Source: Apis mellifera
Taxonomy: Eukaryota > Arthropoda > Insecta > Hymenoptera > Apidae
Assembly (NCBI RefSeq): GCF_003254395.2
Contig: NC_037641.1
Location: 5,757,001-5,821,000 of the forward strand
Length of the DNA stretch: 64,000 nt
Direction: 5' to 3'
A model generated the notes under the pieces. The model was not told the DNA's origin, made no database searches, and saw only the letters and a list, made by a program, of their open reading frames with translations. Of this stretch, positions 13,725 through 26,900 are shown in pieces. A program made the position numbers and the translations under genes. Within the stretch, counting starts at the first letter, position 1; the number at the start of each line of letters is the position of its first letter.

Positions 13725-14237
13725 AAACAAGAGAGAGAGAGAGAGAAAGAGAGAGAAATAGAAGAGTAAAAAGAAAGGATGTTGGATAGGATGGTAGGGG
13801 GAAGGGTGGTAGGTAAAAGCAGGATGGAAACGAGAAGGGAAGGAGAGAATCGACCGGGTGGTGCAAGAAACGAAGGAAGAGAAGGCAAAAAGGAGGAAAA
13901 AAGGTGGGATCCCTTAAAAATTGAGACCCACAGAGGTGGGGATCGGAATTTCGGGCCCCGTAAACCGGCCAGTCTCGAGAAGGCCTTCGCGAAGATGAGG
14001 TGAAGAGAAGAGAAGATAGACGTTCGACTGGTTAGAAGAAGAAGAAGGAGAAGAAAAAGAAGGAGAAGAAGAAGAAGAAGAAGAAGAAGAAGAAGAGGAG
14101 GAGGAGGAGAAAGACGCCAAGACCAGAAGGAAAAGACAGAGAAGAAGGAAAGGAAGAAGTATACAGAGAAGAAGAAAGAGACAACGACGACGACGACGAA
14201 GAAGACGAAGAAGAAGAAGAAGAAGAAGAAGAAGAAT
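13725..14237 (+). repeat. GA / GAA / GAC purine-rich simple repeats in the presumed 5' leader
   Basis: GA dinucleotides run at about 13,731-13,757. GAA-type triplets run at about 14,033-14,100 and again at 14,203-14,234, with GAC triplets between. Strand asymmetry is extreme: the plus strand is almost all purine. The long open frame on the opposite strand here encodes only Ser and Leu runs and is a by-product of the repeat. Confidence 0.8.
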
Positions 14238-14263
14238 CGTGCCTAGTCTACTGTGTACTCGGC

Positions 14264-14572
14264 ATGGACCGTCAGTACACACTCTGTGTACTCGTACCAG
14301 CGCACCAATACCGTACTTACGTGAACAATTACCATCAACAGGCGCATCAACGGTTACAACAACATCAACGTCAACAATATTCCGAGCAACAACGTTCGTG
14401 CAAACAGCCTTATCAACAGGAACAAATTTACGAGAACGTCGTATCTCAATATCGAATGAGAATGTGCTATCATAACGATTATGAAAATGACGAGCAGATA
14501 CAGAGGTTTTATTGGGAGCAATGCTATAGACGTGAAGATACCGACGCCACTGCATACTATTACTGTGAATAT
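14264..14572 (+). CDS. Alternative 5' coding exon of Kibra, Q/Y-rich, lacking WW domains
   Basis: This is a 103-codon open segment starting MDRQYTLCVL and ending YYYCEY, rich in Gln, Tyr and Arg. It ends in phase 0 at a donor reading TAT|GTAAGA. The next Kibra exon (15615) begins in phase 0 with AKKEIY, so the join is in frame. It contains none of the Trp-x20-Trp signature of a WW domain. It sits just downstream of a purine-rich GA/GAA leader and about 600 bp after a TATA box at 13622. I infer an alternative promoter giving a WW-less Kibra. It could instead be a chance open frame in a 5' UTR; transcript data would decide. Confidence 0.55.
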
Positions 14573-17500
14573 GTAAGAACTTTTCCAGGATTATTTCGTG
14601 CGTTAAATCGAATCGTCTTTAAATCCGTCCAAGTGAAATTTCTACGGTGTATTAACAATAAGAATTTTGTCAGTGTTTCCTCTTTTGCACTTATCGGATC
14701 TAATATTTTGTATTTCGTGTCGTTGAAAATATTTTTATCTCTTTGTAATCTCGTGTGTTTCAGTTTCAGAATTATTCCCTCTTGTTTTCTCGGCTTCCAT
14801 TTCTCATATCGACAATTGAGTGATTTTTCATTCGAATGATAATTAGAAGCAACTCAAAGCTTGTTCGAACGAAAGTTTTAAGTTTTTTTTATTTAAGAAT
14901 AGAGTGGCAAAAGTGCAAAATTCCACGAGATTCCGTATATTTAAAATGTTTTTTTGTTGTACCGTTTGTTGTACGTTATTTTATTTCCTTCTTATTTCGT
15001 TTTACGACGGCCAACTATGGAAGAATTTGAGATGATGAAGGGATCGTTCGGCACTAGTAGCGCTACATAAATCATGTGTAATGGTATTTCCTTGTCTGAA
15101 AACCGAAAGAATGCTGGTACGGGACGTTGCGTGGCTTCTATCGGATTTCGACTAAGCGTGATCGAGGTGAAAATGCGAACGACGTCCTATTCCAAATTCA
15201 ATGTTATTTACAATCGGAATATTCTTTCTAATAAGTATTTCTTATGTATCGTACACGCATGAAGATTGAACTTTCTATCGATATGAAGTAATTACCATTG
15301 ATTTCAATCATTTTATCCATCCACGTATCTTTAACCCTCATGGTTCGATGACCGAGTCATTTTTCGATCGAATCGATTTAAAGATTAACGAAAATTAGAT
15401 AAGATTTTTAATTTATTAATATGAATTATTTTTGACGTCTATACATTGAGGGTTAAAATAAAGCATGACACGACTATGAAATCAATCGTTTAAAAGATCA
15501 AATGAATATTTTAATATCAATGCAAATTTATATATAAATTTCTAACGTGTTTTCTTTTGGAAAAATAATAAATTTTCATTTCCACACAATGGTTTTTTTT
15601 CATCTGTGTTACAGGCGAAGAAGGAGATCTACGATGTGAAGCAACAGAGGCTATGTCTGGCCCAAGATGAGTACAATCACCTTAACAACGCTTTAACGAC
15701 GCTTGGCGCTTCGCGTACAAGTTGTGAGTACACCTTGATATTAGCGGTATTTATTTTTTTTTTTTTTTTGTACCAAAGTATCTAATTTAGCGTGGAAAAT
15801 AATTATTCGTCTGGATATTATCACGTTAAAAATAATTATTGTCGTGTTATCGCATTATTAATCTTTGGCAAATCTTACACATCTTATTATATATCTTTCG
15901 ATATTTTTTAGATGTAAAAATATTATTCTATCTTTATGCGAATTTTATTTTTCTACGAAACTCGAATTGTCGAGATAAAGTATTCGTTGTAATTGAAATG
16001 AAAAATACATTTTAAACGCGTAATAAATCAAACGAGACAGTAATGATTTATCTTGCCTACAGTGTGCTCCAGTTCAAGTTCATTGAGTACCAAGTACGAT
16101 CCGGATCTCTTGAAATCCGATGTCGCACTCGCGAGGAGTAGAGTTTCCCGCCTGAAACGAGAGCTCGAACAGATTCGAGCTGAAATGAACTGCACGCAGC
16201 GAGGAGTGGACACTCTTGCAAGGTATGTGTTATTGTATTATTTTCAGATTCATCTTTAAAGGGCAGCTGAATAGGAGGAATATTTCTTTTGCGAGCGTGA
16301 CATAGCAAATGAACGAATTCTAAAAACTCGATCCTTAAAATTATAAGATAACAATGAACGATAAAAATTGAATATCGATATGATCACGTGAATAGATGCA
16401 TTTTTTCATTTTTTAAATTTATAACAATATTATGTATATTTATAGCAATAATAATTACGAATTTCCTTTTTTCTTTTACACTGTATTATTGTACGATTTA
16501 ACACAATTTTCAAATGTTTGCAAAATTGACAATACATAGAAGGAAAAATATTTTGAGATTAATGTTTCAAAAAATTTCTATTGCAAGAAAAGAATATTTA
16601 TAATTGGTTTGTAAAATGAGCATGAAGAATATTAATTTAAATTTTCGAATAAAAGTTCTATATCGAGATTCGTTTAAAATTCCTTTAATGTCTTTCTACA
16701 TTATAATGAGATAAGAGAAATAATTCGTACTATACATGGATAAAAATTATAATTAAATTATAATTATTAAAAATGAAATTTTCAATCTTTCTTCTTATTT
16801 CTAATGGCAGTGTTGAGCAAAAATTGAGTGGTCATCATGGCGGTTGTTACAACATTACGGAGGCTCAGGCGATTATGACCGAGCTTCGAAATATTCAAAA
16901 ATCGCTGAGCTCGGGCGAAAAGGAGAAAGCTGAGCTGATGCAGTCCTTAGCTCAATTGAAGGATGAATTGACGAGATTGCAGCTTTGCGAAGGTAGTCCC
17001 GAGGCCAGCACGCTCAGTTTACCTCAGGAAAAACTTAGCACGGCATCCCAGACGGATTTATCCGGTGAATTGGTGCCTATCGGCACGCGTTTGGCCGAAA
17101 TGGCGCGGATGAGGTTACAATACGACGAGGCGAGAAAGAGGATACAGCACATTCAGCAACAATTAGCGGATCTCGAGGAAAAGGTAACTCCTGGCCAGAC
17201 GGAAAGCGACAAGGATAAATTGCTGCTCTTCCAGGAGAAAGAACAATTGCTCCGCGAGTTAAGAAGCATCACGCCACGTACCAGAACGCAACAAGATATG
17301 AAGAAGATCCAGAGCGAGATCCGTCGCCTTGAGCAGGATCTAAACAACGCGCTTGAATTGTCGAATAAGACGATTACCGATCGCGTGCGACTGCACGAAG
17401 AGAAACAATTGTTGCTGCAGCAATTGAGGGACGCTTTACGCTCGATGGCGATGCTCGAGGGTCAGTTGAAGACACTGAGCGCGAGCACGCTTTCGGTCAG

Positions 17501-20500
17501 TAGTAGTTCCAGCCTTGGAAGTCTCAGCACGACCAGCAGTAAAGGTTCTCTAAGCTCTGGGCTGAGTTTCACCGATATTTATGGCGGCCCCCAGTGCCTT
17601 GGTCCTGTTACTTCTCAACAAGACAGACCGGTCGATATGGTTGACCTGCATAGACGAGTGGAGAGATTACTCAGAGGTTCGGAGCAGAACAATCTTGTGA
17701 GCACGCCATCGCCGGGTCGATCGCAACCAAGCTTGTCACCGAGATCGAGCCTGTCCAGCGTCAGTCCACCGGTTTCACCGTTATATGAAAATGCCCCGAT
17801 GGGCCCGCCACCCGCGTACGAACACGTGGAGATGCAGAGACGACACCAGAGACTCACCGCCTCGTCTAACGTTCATTTAGACGGAAATCAGTTGGAGGAT
17901 CGTTTGGCGGAACTTAGGCTTAGTCAACAGCAAACCTCGTCGCAAGAACAAACGTGTGCTGGTTCCCAGGATCGTCTCAAGTTGGTCGGTGGACCACATC
18001 CACCGGTCGAATTGCAATCTGGAAATATGTCCCAAGGCAGTGGCCTTGGCAGGCCTGTATGCGTGATGCAGCATCCGTCGCAGGATCCACCGCCTCTTTC
18101 GCCTATCAGCGAAACACCTCCACCCACCGGTATTCGTTCGAGAGCCAGCAGTTCCGGCACGAATACCAGATCCGTCTCGGCTGCTGTTTCCGATGAAAGT
18201 GTTGCAGGTGATTCGGGAGTATTCGAGGCCTCTAACCGAAGAAAATTACCCGGAGCGATTGATGATGTAAATTCTTTGGCGTTGGGGGAGATGAGCTTGG
18301 AGACGGCACAGGTGCAAATTAAACTTAGGTTTGTTTTAAGCTTTTAATTTTGTTTATTATCTTAGTGATTGATAAAAGAGATTTGTGAGATAGATGTATG
18401 AAAAATTGGAAAATTTTCGTTTCGTGTTCATATATTAATCATTTCTTATAATTTCTTACAATAATTATTTTTATGAATGAAGTTATTTAAATAAATAATT
18501 TATTTGTATAGATATTCTGTAAGTGACGGTTTGCTCCATGTTGGAATTGAACGTGCCAGAAATTTGGCTGCTCTTTTTATTCCTAACAACGCGCAAGTGT
18601 AAGTATTTCTTTAATTGTATTATAGATTTTTATTGTTTTATTAAAATTTTGTCTTAATAAAAATTCCAATTTAATTTATATTACAAATTACAAGTTATTT
18701 AATTAGAACAAAAAATTTTTAATCATAAAATTCTTTTATACAAGATAGTCTTTTAAAATATTCAAAGCAAAAATACATATTTAGTGATAAGTATTGAGAG
18801 AAAAGAAATTTAAAATTATAATTATTAAATGAAAATTAAACATCGTGAAAACTAATAATTGTCTTTTCTCTGTTTAAATTTAGATATATAAAGGCTGCAT
18901 TGCTTCCAATGCAACCGCCCGTTAATCACATGTGTTGTACAAAACCAGTTGTGGATCTGCGCAAACCAACCTTCGGTGAAACATTCCCGATTGCAGTTCC
19001 ACTCAACAAATTATATACGAAGACATTACAAATCAACGTTTGGTGTACAGGCAATGAGTCTGAGGAATGCTTGGTACATGTCTTTTGATTTCTTTTTATT
19101 TCTTTCTTTTGAAAAAAAAGATGACAATAAAATATAAAAAATTATATTGAATGTTTGATTAATATGCGATAATGATTTGATTAAATGTCAATAAAGTAAT
19201 TATTATATTATATAATATTTTAATATATATATATTTTTTTATATAATTCATCATTTCTCTAATTTATGCTTGATATTCTTTACTTCAGGGATCCGCCCAA
19301 GTGTCCCTTGCAGACTTTAGTCCAGAATCACCAAGCGTAAAATGGTACAACATACTCTCTTTCCGCTTCATGCAACCATCTGATAGTCCAAGTACTAGCA
19401 CCAGCAATAGTAATAGTATCTCTACCAGCGTAATGAGGCAGGCCAAACACGATAAACAAGAATCAGATTTATCGGTATATCGTGGTATACAAAATATGAA
19501 AGAAGAAAGTAGTGACGAGAGCACAATCATTAGCTCTCAAACATCGACTTTGACGAGAAATCAGGGATGCGATGAACTTCAAACGGCAATTTCGTTAAGA
19601 CTAGAAGAATTAGCCAATTGTTTGGGAAGTCCGGAAGAAGAGGATGAAAATGGTGGTAGCGAAAGCGGAAGTGAGGATAGCGATGAGGAAGGTATCATTG
19701 TGGAGTTTACGATGGAAGATAATGTTCTAGAGGATGTATTGGAGCATGAGGTAAATAATACTTTAAATTATATCTTACTTTATTACCCATAATTCTTTAG
19801 TTTATATTAAAATAATCCTTTTATAATTAAATTTTATTTATAAATAACTATAGGAAGATGAAGAGTTAAACGAAGAAGCAAGACAAACTCAGGATAAAGA
19901 AACCAATACTGAATGTGTTTTTATCCCAGAACAAGGAAAACAGAGGAAACTTTCAGCAGCCGGTGTTGTTTCTAGCGCTATGCACGATGACAAAAATTCT
20001 ATTGTAATTAAAAGAAGTCAAACGTTTTCACCCAGTGCTGCAGTCAGCAAAAATCATTATATTTGTCGAGTAAATTTTATCTCTTTTTTAAAATATTCTC
20101 AAATTTTTTTCCCTATTTTTTAAATTTATTTTATTTTTTTTGTTACAGCTAAATCGTAGCGATAGTGATAGTAGTATGCCACTTTATCGTAGAGGCGGAC
20201 CTTTTCAACGAAATTCAGTTGAAAGACGATCACTTAGATGGCGAAGACCTTTATCTGCACTCAGTTGTAAAACTGTCTCAAAAAAATCTACCAATTTACC
20301 ACCTACCGCCAGAACATCTTTAGATCTTGAATTGGATCTTCAAGCACAACATGCTAGATTAAATAATCTTCAAGATGAGTTGAGTAGATTACGTGAATTA
20401 AAGCAAAGGTTAGAGCAAGCACGAGAGAAAGGGGACACTGACTTTACAACATGGTTGTTGGAAGATCACAAATTTCAAAATTTAATGGCACAAGCCGAAA

Positions 20501-21096
20501 GTGGAAAAAATGGTAAAAGTGCTGAGGATAAAAGAGTAGAAAAGATGTTGAAAAAGACTTCAAAAGAAATCTATAAATTACGGAAAACAAAAGCTGGTAA
20601 AGGAAAACCAGATATTATTTCATTCAAGTATGTATATTTCAGTATTTAACATATTAAAAATGTTTATTTTTAATTACGAAAAATAACATATCTATCAATT
20701 TTTTCAATTTAGTTATATAATAAAAAAAATTAGCTATTATGAATTACATAATATTACAACTTTGATTAAATTATTTTATAAATGGAAATATTATAAATTA
20801 ACTTTAATTTCAGAGAAAAAATGGCGTTTTTTACACGCGTTAATCTCAATGTTCCTGTACTTCCACCCGAAGATTCAATGTGTGAAAACTTATCATCACC
20901 ATTATCTATCCAACATAGAAGACACACTTCGGAGCCAGTTACTACTGAATATATGGTTACTAAACTTGGTGCTCAAGATGTTTCGAATTTGACCGCGCAG
21001 TCAGATAGTGTTCCTAATGAAAATACATCAAATGATGGTGAAGAACCAAGAAGGTACGAATACGTTGTCGATAGAGTTCTCGGTGTTGAAGTGTAA
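14264..21096 (+). CDS. kibra: Kibra (WWC family) scaffold protein, isoform from an alternative first exon
   Basis: Hippo-pathway scaffold acting at the apical cortex with Merlin and Expanded, and an aPKC partner (family knowledge). Exons read from splice sites: 14264-14572, 15615-15723, 16063-16222, 16811-18328, 18512-18598, 18884-19073, 19289-19750, 19854-20069, 20149-20627, 20814-21096. Phases agree at every junction, giving about 1,270 aa. Coiled coil begins at AKKEIYDVKQQRL (about 104-190), continues through KEKAEL and EKEQLLREL (about 215-380), then a Ser/Pro-rich region with SPRSSLSS and AVSDESVAGDSGVFEAS as in human WWC1. A C2 domain spans about 685-820 (ends VSLADFSPESPSVKWYN). An acidic stretch follows, then KETNTE, CRLNRSDSDSS and a basic RNSVERRS segment (the aPKC-binding region in WWC1), a second coiled coil, and EKMAFFTR. 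The C-terminus GVEV resembles a PDZ ligand, as ADDV does in human. The two WW domains are not in this window; they are probably encoded further upstream. Very sure of the family and of exons from 15,615 on, less of the first exon. Confidence 0.93.
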
Positions 21097-21346
21097 CGTT
21101 TACACTTATTATTTTTATCGATTTATGGATAAGTTGTTCAAATCGTTGGATAATTTAATTAATACGTACCAGTCCAGTGACTTTTAGCAAAAACAAAGAA
21201 TTGAAAAAAAACAATAGAATATTGTTTTTTTTGCTTTTTTCGAATTCTAAGTGCCATGCACGATGATTGAAAAAAGAATAGATAAAGTACATTTACCGAA
21301 GTACATTTGAACAGCACATACGTAGTGATGCTAGTGTAATTAATAT

Positions 21347-21352
21347 AATAAA
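21347..21352 (+). terminator. Candidate poly(A) signal of Kibra
   Basis: AATAAA lies about 250 nt after the stop codon. A second copy at 21682-21687 could serve a longer form. Cleavage sites cannot be read from sequence alone. Confidence 0.35.
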
Positions 21353-22041
21353 TTGAACAAAATGTTACTGATATTGTTATTGTTTATTTTTTATTGGTTT
21401 TGACGCAAGAACGCCGTAAAATTTTTAGAAAGACTTATGGAACTATAGAAAGAAACTATAGAGAAAAATGCGTGAGATGAACGCTTTGTACATACGAAAA
21501 TCGTAAATTATTTAAATGAGATTTTATGCGAGAATTATTTAATTTTAATCAATTCCATTGGGTTTCTCTTTTAAATCCCGGTTCATTATTTTTATGTTAA
21601 ATTGCTTTGTTCGCTATCCTTTATATTTTCTCTTTAGAGTAATGGCTCCACTAAGCAGCTGGACTGCAATGTAGAAAATGTAATAAACAACAGAAAAGAG
21701 ACAAAAAGGAAAAGGCTATCGCCCTGGTTGGTTGAATTCTGCCTTGATTTCATTACTGCCATTTGTAATTTGTAGTTACAATTTCGGATACTTATATCTT
21801 TCTTGTATTCTCAGCTATGATATGATCAGTCTTTTTATTATATTTTTATTATGAGTTGAGTTCAGCCATGTTCCGTTTCAATTAAATAATTTTTTATCGA
21901 GTAAATTGCAAATGTCTGTATAGAATACAATATTGGCACAAATTATATATAAGTATGCACATATGCACGAATTCTTTATTTTCTTCATTTTTTTTTTGTT
22001 TATAATAATAGAATATCTCTTTAATGCAGAAAAATGAAAGA

Positions 22042-22068
22042 GATATATATATATATATATATATATAT
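22042..22068. repeat. (AT)n microsatellite
   Basis: An AT dinucleotide run of about 27 bases lies in the Kibra downstream spacer. Confidence 0.85.
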
Positions 22069-23815
22069 TCATTGAAAAATAATTAAATGTATCATATCAT
22101 TGATAATGGATATTTGGAATTTCTAAATACTAAAAATAATTAATAAATTATTTTCCATATATATCAATGATTGCTGAAGATACTAATTATGATTTGTTAA
22201 AAATTAAAAATTATTTTTATTTCATTGAAGCGGAATTAATAATATTTGTAAAAAAAGACTTTTATTTGTAAAAATTATTTAATTATTTTATATGTTTCTT
22301 TCTTAATACAAAAGTAATAATTAATTAAGAATATTCTAATATATATAAATTGTTGTAAAAAAATTTATATTAGTATAAGATATGAGAATTTCAATTTGAA
22401 TTTTATGCATGATCATTTTGTATGTATATTGAGGAACCTAGTTGGAATTGTTTTTGGAGGATTAATAAAGATCTTCTAAACAACGATTATGTAAATAATT
22501 TTGTATATACGCATCGACAATCATGTTTACGCGTCTATAAAATATAAATATATATATATAGATACAAATTTTTTATATATACATATATTCACATGTATTT
22601 ACGCGTGCATGCGTGTGTGTATGTATGTTTCAACATATATTATATGTATGTATGTATGTATCTATAATGTGTAAGTCAGAAATTATGCGATAAATTTGTA
22701 TGAACCGCAAATACATATTATTATGGTAAAATATGTACAACTCATATAACAGCTTTTGTTATTTTTCTGATATACAAAAAAAAAACAAGAGTTGTTTTGT
22801 GTAATAGAAATACGCTATCAAAGTGTAGAATCTTACGTATGTATGTTACGTATGTATGTATTTAATTTACGTTAACATATTATGTACCACTTTGTCTTAC
22901 TGTGTTGAATCAAATATAACAATGTTGATGTCGATGATAACGATAAATAATAATGGTAATGCGGTTATGCAAACGATAGTTAAAAAACTGACGATAATGC
23001 TATTAACAAAGGTATCAATGATAATGGCAATATTAAAGTGGTGGCAATGAGTATAATAGAACATGAAATATGAATCATGGTACTGATATCGATAAGAATA
23101 GTAATAATATAATAAGTTCTTAATGAAATATATACACCTACATAAACACGTACATTCTTCGAAAAATCACAGTATGACTTGTAATTAATAATAATGATTT
23201 AAATGGTAGTGATTCGTATGATTAAAAGAAAAAAAATATATTATATTCTTGCCATATTATTTTGTATCGTAAATTTTGTTTCTCAGACTTTTAATGATTA
23301 ATATATTTCTTTTAATTCCTGAATTTTTTATGTGACTAACTAAGCAGTGGTGCAATAAAATCATTCTAACAAAACAGTCTGAGTAATATAAAAATATGAT
23401 ATTTAAAAATTATGCACTTAATATAATTGTTTAATATTCAGAATCAATTTTCTTTTTTATATATTTTGGATAAATATTTATATTTCTAAATTTTATATTA
23501 GAAAAATATTTTTAAAAAAGTAAATAATACTTATAATATCGAAAATGAAGTTGTAAAAGTTATAAATTTTTACTTTGGATAATTAATTCATGAAGTATTG
23601 GAATTTAAAAAATTATATTTACATTTTTAAATTTGAGCTGAAGTAAAACAACTTATTTAAATAATTTATTCAATATATAATATATATTAAAATTTTAAAA
23701 TGAATAATATTAAATGCAGAATACAACATTCATTAAATAATGTTTAACAATAGAAAAAAATGAAAATTTTTTATTGAAACAAACTATGAAATATATTTGC
23801 GCATGTTCATAAAAT

Positions 23816-23827
23816 TGCGCCGGCGCA
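23816..23827. promoter_or_regulatory. 12-bp GC palindrome in the KIAA1549-like promoter
   Basis: TGCGCCGGCGCA is a perfect palindrome about 93 bp upstream of the start codon at 23920, in a region otherwise nearly all A and T. A related TGCGCATG lies about 20 bp before it. The GCGC half-sites resemble NRF1 or E2F-type promoter elements; that identity is inferred. Confidence 0.45.
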
Positions 23828-23919
23828 GTACATGAATATTCGAGTTTGGATTGGTTGTACATTCAGTAGATTTGTGAACACCATCTAACTCTTTAGTATA
23901 GCACAGTGCATCCGGCGTG

Positions 23920-26900
23920 ATGTTGTTATATGTTGTTTTACGTACTGCTTTATCAATTTCCTTCGGAGCAATCGTACAAATTCTAATATTTCTTCTTCAA
24001 AATTCAAATATTTTGAAAGTGCAAGCTTTCCTTCCACCGGGAGCTGGTTAGTTTATGTTTTATATTATATCTTTATAGATTTAAAATTGAAGGGCTTGTT
24101 GTTTCACTTTATATCGATTAATGTGAGAAGATCTATGACATAAGTATAAATAAGATTAATATTTTCATAATATTCGTTTTTTTAGTTTTTATTTTATATG
24201 ATAATGCATTAAATTTATTCTAGTTTCCATTGTTTAAATTTTGTTTAATTTTATTGTTTACATGTATATTTTTCGTTACTAGTTTATATATATGAATTCC
24301 TAAATAGTCAAAAGAATTACAAATATTATATTAGGTGAAAAATGACAAAAATTCTATATAGAATATTCATATTTTATAAGTAAACATTTGTTTCGCCCAC
24401 ATATATATTATATTAATTCTCGTTCATTCTCATTGGCGCGCATTTTTCGAAAACGAATATAACTTATATGATAGTGTAAATACGTCATGAAGAAAGTTTG
24501 CAACTTGTACGTCATAGAATTCAAGTTTCCGTGACCATGTATATTATTGTAATGCGTGAGTTTCGTGTCGACCTACTCAAAATCGCTGAAGAAATTAGGT
24601 GGCAGAATTTAGAAGACTTTAGGTAATTCAACGGTCAGCTGCATATATCTCCTAATCGATATTATTATCGACGCCACGCTTCCTGATGTACATAGGTACA
24701 TACGCATGCATGTATAACATCAAGTTTTATGTAAGTACTATACAATTCGCTGACATACGGAACATTTAATAAAGTTTAAAGTTTCGCTTCCATTGAACAT
24801 TCCCACGCAACTAGAACTATTTTGGATGCGAATGATATTGAACTTGAATGCCAAAGACCTTCGGCAAATATTAGATCATTTTATAATTTATTTTGTGTAA
24901 AAATATATAGTCTATATAATTTGATGCAAAATTTCAATGAAATCTTGAAAGTAAATATAACAAATGTTATACTCTATTATATTCTGCTGAACATTTTAAT
25001 TAAAAGAATTCATTTTTTTAAGATAAAAATCTTTAAATTTAACATAATTTAATAATAATTTAATAATAATAATGGATAGATATTTGAATTTAATTAAATA
25101 ATTATAGATTTTGTATTTTTGTATTCTAATAAGCACGTTAAATATGTATAAATTCATCGTGTATTTTTTTGTATTTTTATTTTTACAGAAATTTGATTCA
25201 TTTGTAATTTTATTCATACGTAAATAATTACTATAAAAGATAATAAAATTTTTAATGTTAGATTATAAAAATATCGAATATTTTTTTAAGTTGGACAAAC
25301 TTTTTAATTGTTGCGTATTAAAATTTTTTGAAATATTGAACTACGGGAAGTAAAAATAAAATAAGTACTGTGAATTACAGAATAATATAAATAATTATAC
25401 GACATTATTTTTGTAAAAATGACAACGAAAATTTGAATTCGTTACATGTATTTAAGCATTATATGAAAAACTTAACAAATTTATATTACTATATATTATT
25501 AAAATATTATTATTAATATTTTAATACAATTTCATAATTTAATTTTTTCAAAAATAATATTATTTCATATATTACTTTTAGTAGTCAATTTTATATCAAT
25601 TAAAAAATAAAGAAAAAATTATAAATATTTTATAAAATACAATGTTTATATGTATTTAAAAAATATTAAAAAATTTAAAAAATCGAATATATTAAATTTC
25701 ACCTTACAAAAGAAATAATTTTATTTAAGAGTCAATTAAAATACTTATCTATATAAATATTCTCGAGGTATTAATTAAAGCAAAACATATCATTTGCAAT
25801 GATTGATTGATTATACTGATATGCAATTAAATTCATGGCAATGAAGTTTCGATAAATTGAAATTAGATAATAGTGAAAGTTTAATTACGTGACCAGCAAT
25901 AATTTTTACAGTACGTATCAGAAAAAGTTGTAAAGACATGGTTTGTAATAAAATAGAAGGTAAAATTTCGAGAAAACTAATAAGAATCAATTTACATTAT
26001 TTTCACCATAGGAACTCGGTTCCCTATCGATTTAACACTACCATCATCGTCTAAAAATACTCAAGGTGTACATCATGAATCTTTGCATTAAACGACTATA
26101 AACCAAAAGTTTGCATAATCTTTCTTTGTTAAAATAGAATAAAATCTCTATTAAAAATTCTCTAAAAATTGATTATATGGTAATCTAATAGCAAATTTAT
26201 TTATTTATTTATGAATAAATAATTTTATTCATCTTTATTTTAATGATAACTATTTGTCAAATCAAGATTTATCTTGTAATTTGAAATTTGATCATGAAAT
26301 TTTTTTTTAATCAAAAAAAAAATCAAGTGATTTTTTTTTATATATTATAATAATTTCAATGATCAATGACTTTATGTAATAAATAATTTAACTCACGTTA
26401 ACGATAAACTTTTTGATGTGAAGTTTGTGCACTCTAATCGATAATCTCAAATTCCTTGAACTTGTTAAAATAATTTTCCAAATTTGTTGATATCTTTTAT
26501 ATATATATAATGTCGATCGATTATTGATAAAAAAAAAGCAAGTTAATTATTTATTCAGAAATTATTTCTTTATGAAAGATTTCTAATTTAGAGATTTAAT
26601 TTATTTATCTAAATAAATAATAAAATAATATTTATGAATTTATTTTATAATATTTATTTTATGTATTAATTTCAAATTTTATATTTCAAATAGAAAAACT
26701 ATTTTAATTAAGGTATTAAATATCTAAATTATTATAAATACTATCTAATAATTGGAAATATTGATTATATATATGTGTGGGTAATCTAATCACAAAATTG
26801 TAGTCGACAAAGTATATACGGATGATACTTCCGGTCCGGAACTATAAATAGACCATAAAATCAAGCTGCTATAACATCAAATAAATTCATTTATATGTAT

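Larger units (their letters stand above)
21097..23150 (+). other. Kibra 3' UTR and downstream spacer
   Basis: After the Kibra stop the DNA is AT-rich with no coding signal. Candidate AATAAA signals lie at 21347-21352 and 21682-21687. Microsatellites follow: an AT run at about 22,042-22,068 and GTAT/TATG repeats at about 22,610-22,665. The short open frames here are chance. Confidence 0.5.

Noticed and set aside
13914..14555. Minus-strand frame of 213 codons opposite the Kibra leader
   Set aside because: Its core is Leu and Ser runs produced by the GAA/GAC repeats on the other strand; no domain, and the plus strand carries the in-phase Kibra exon.
22856..23050. Plus-strand frame of 64 codons downstream of Kibra
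   Set aside because: Repetitive ATG/ATA codons from AT-rich DNA in the 3' spacer; no homology.
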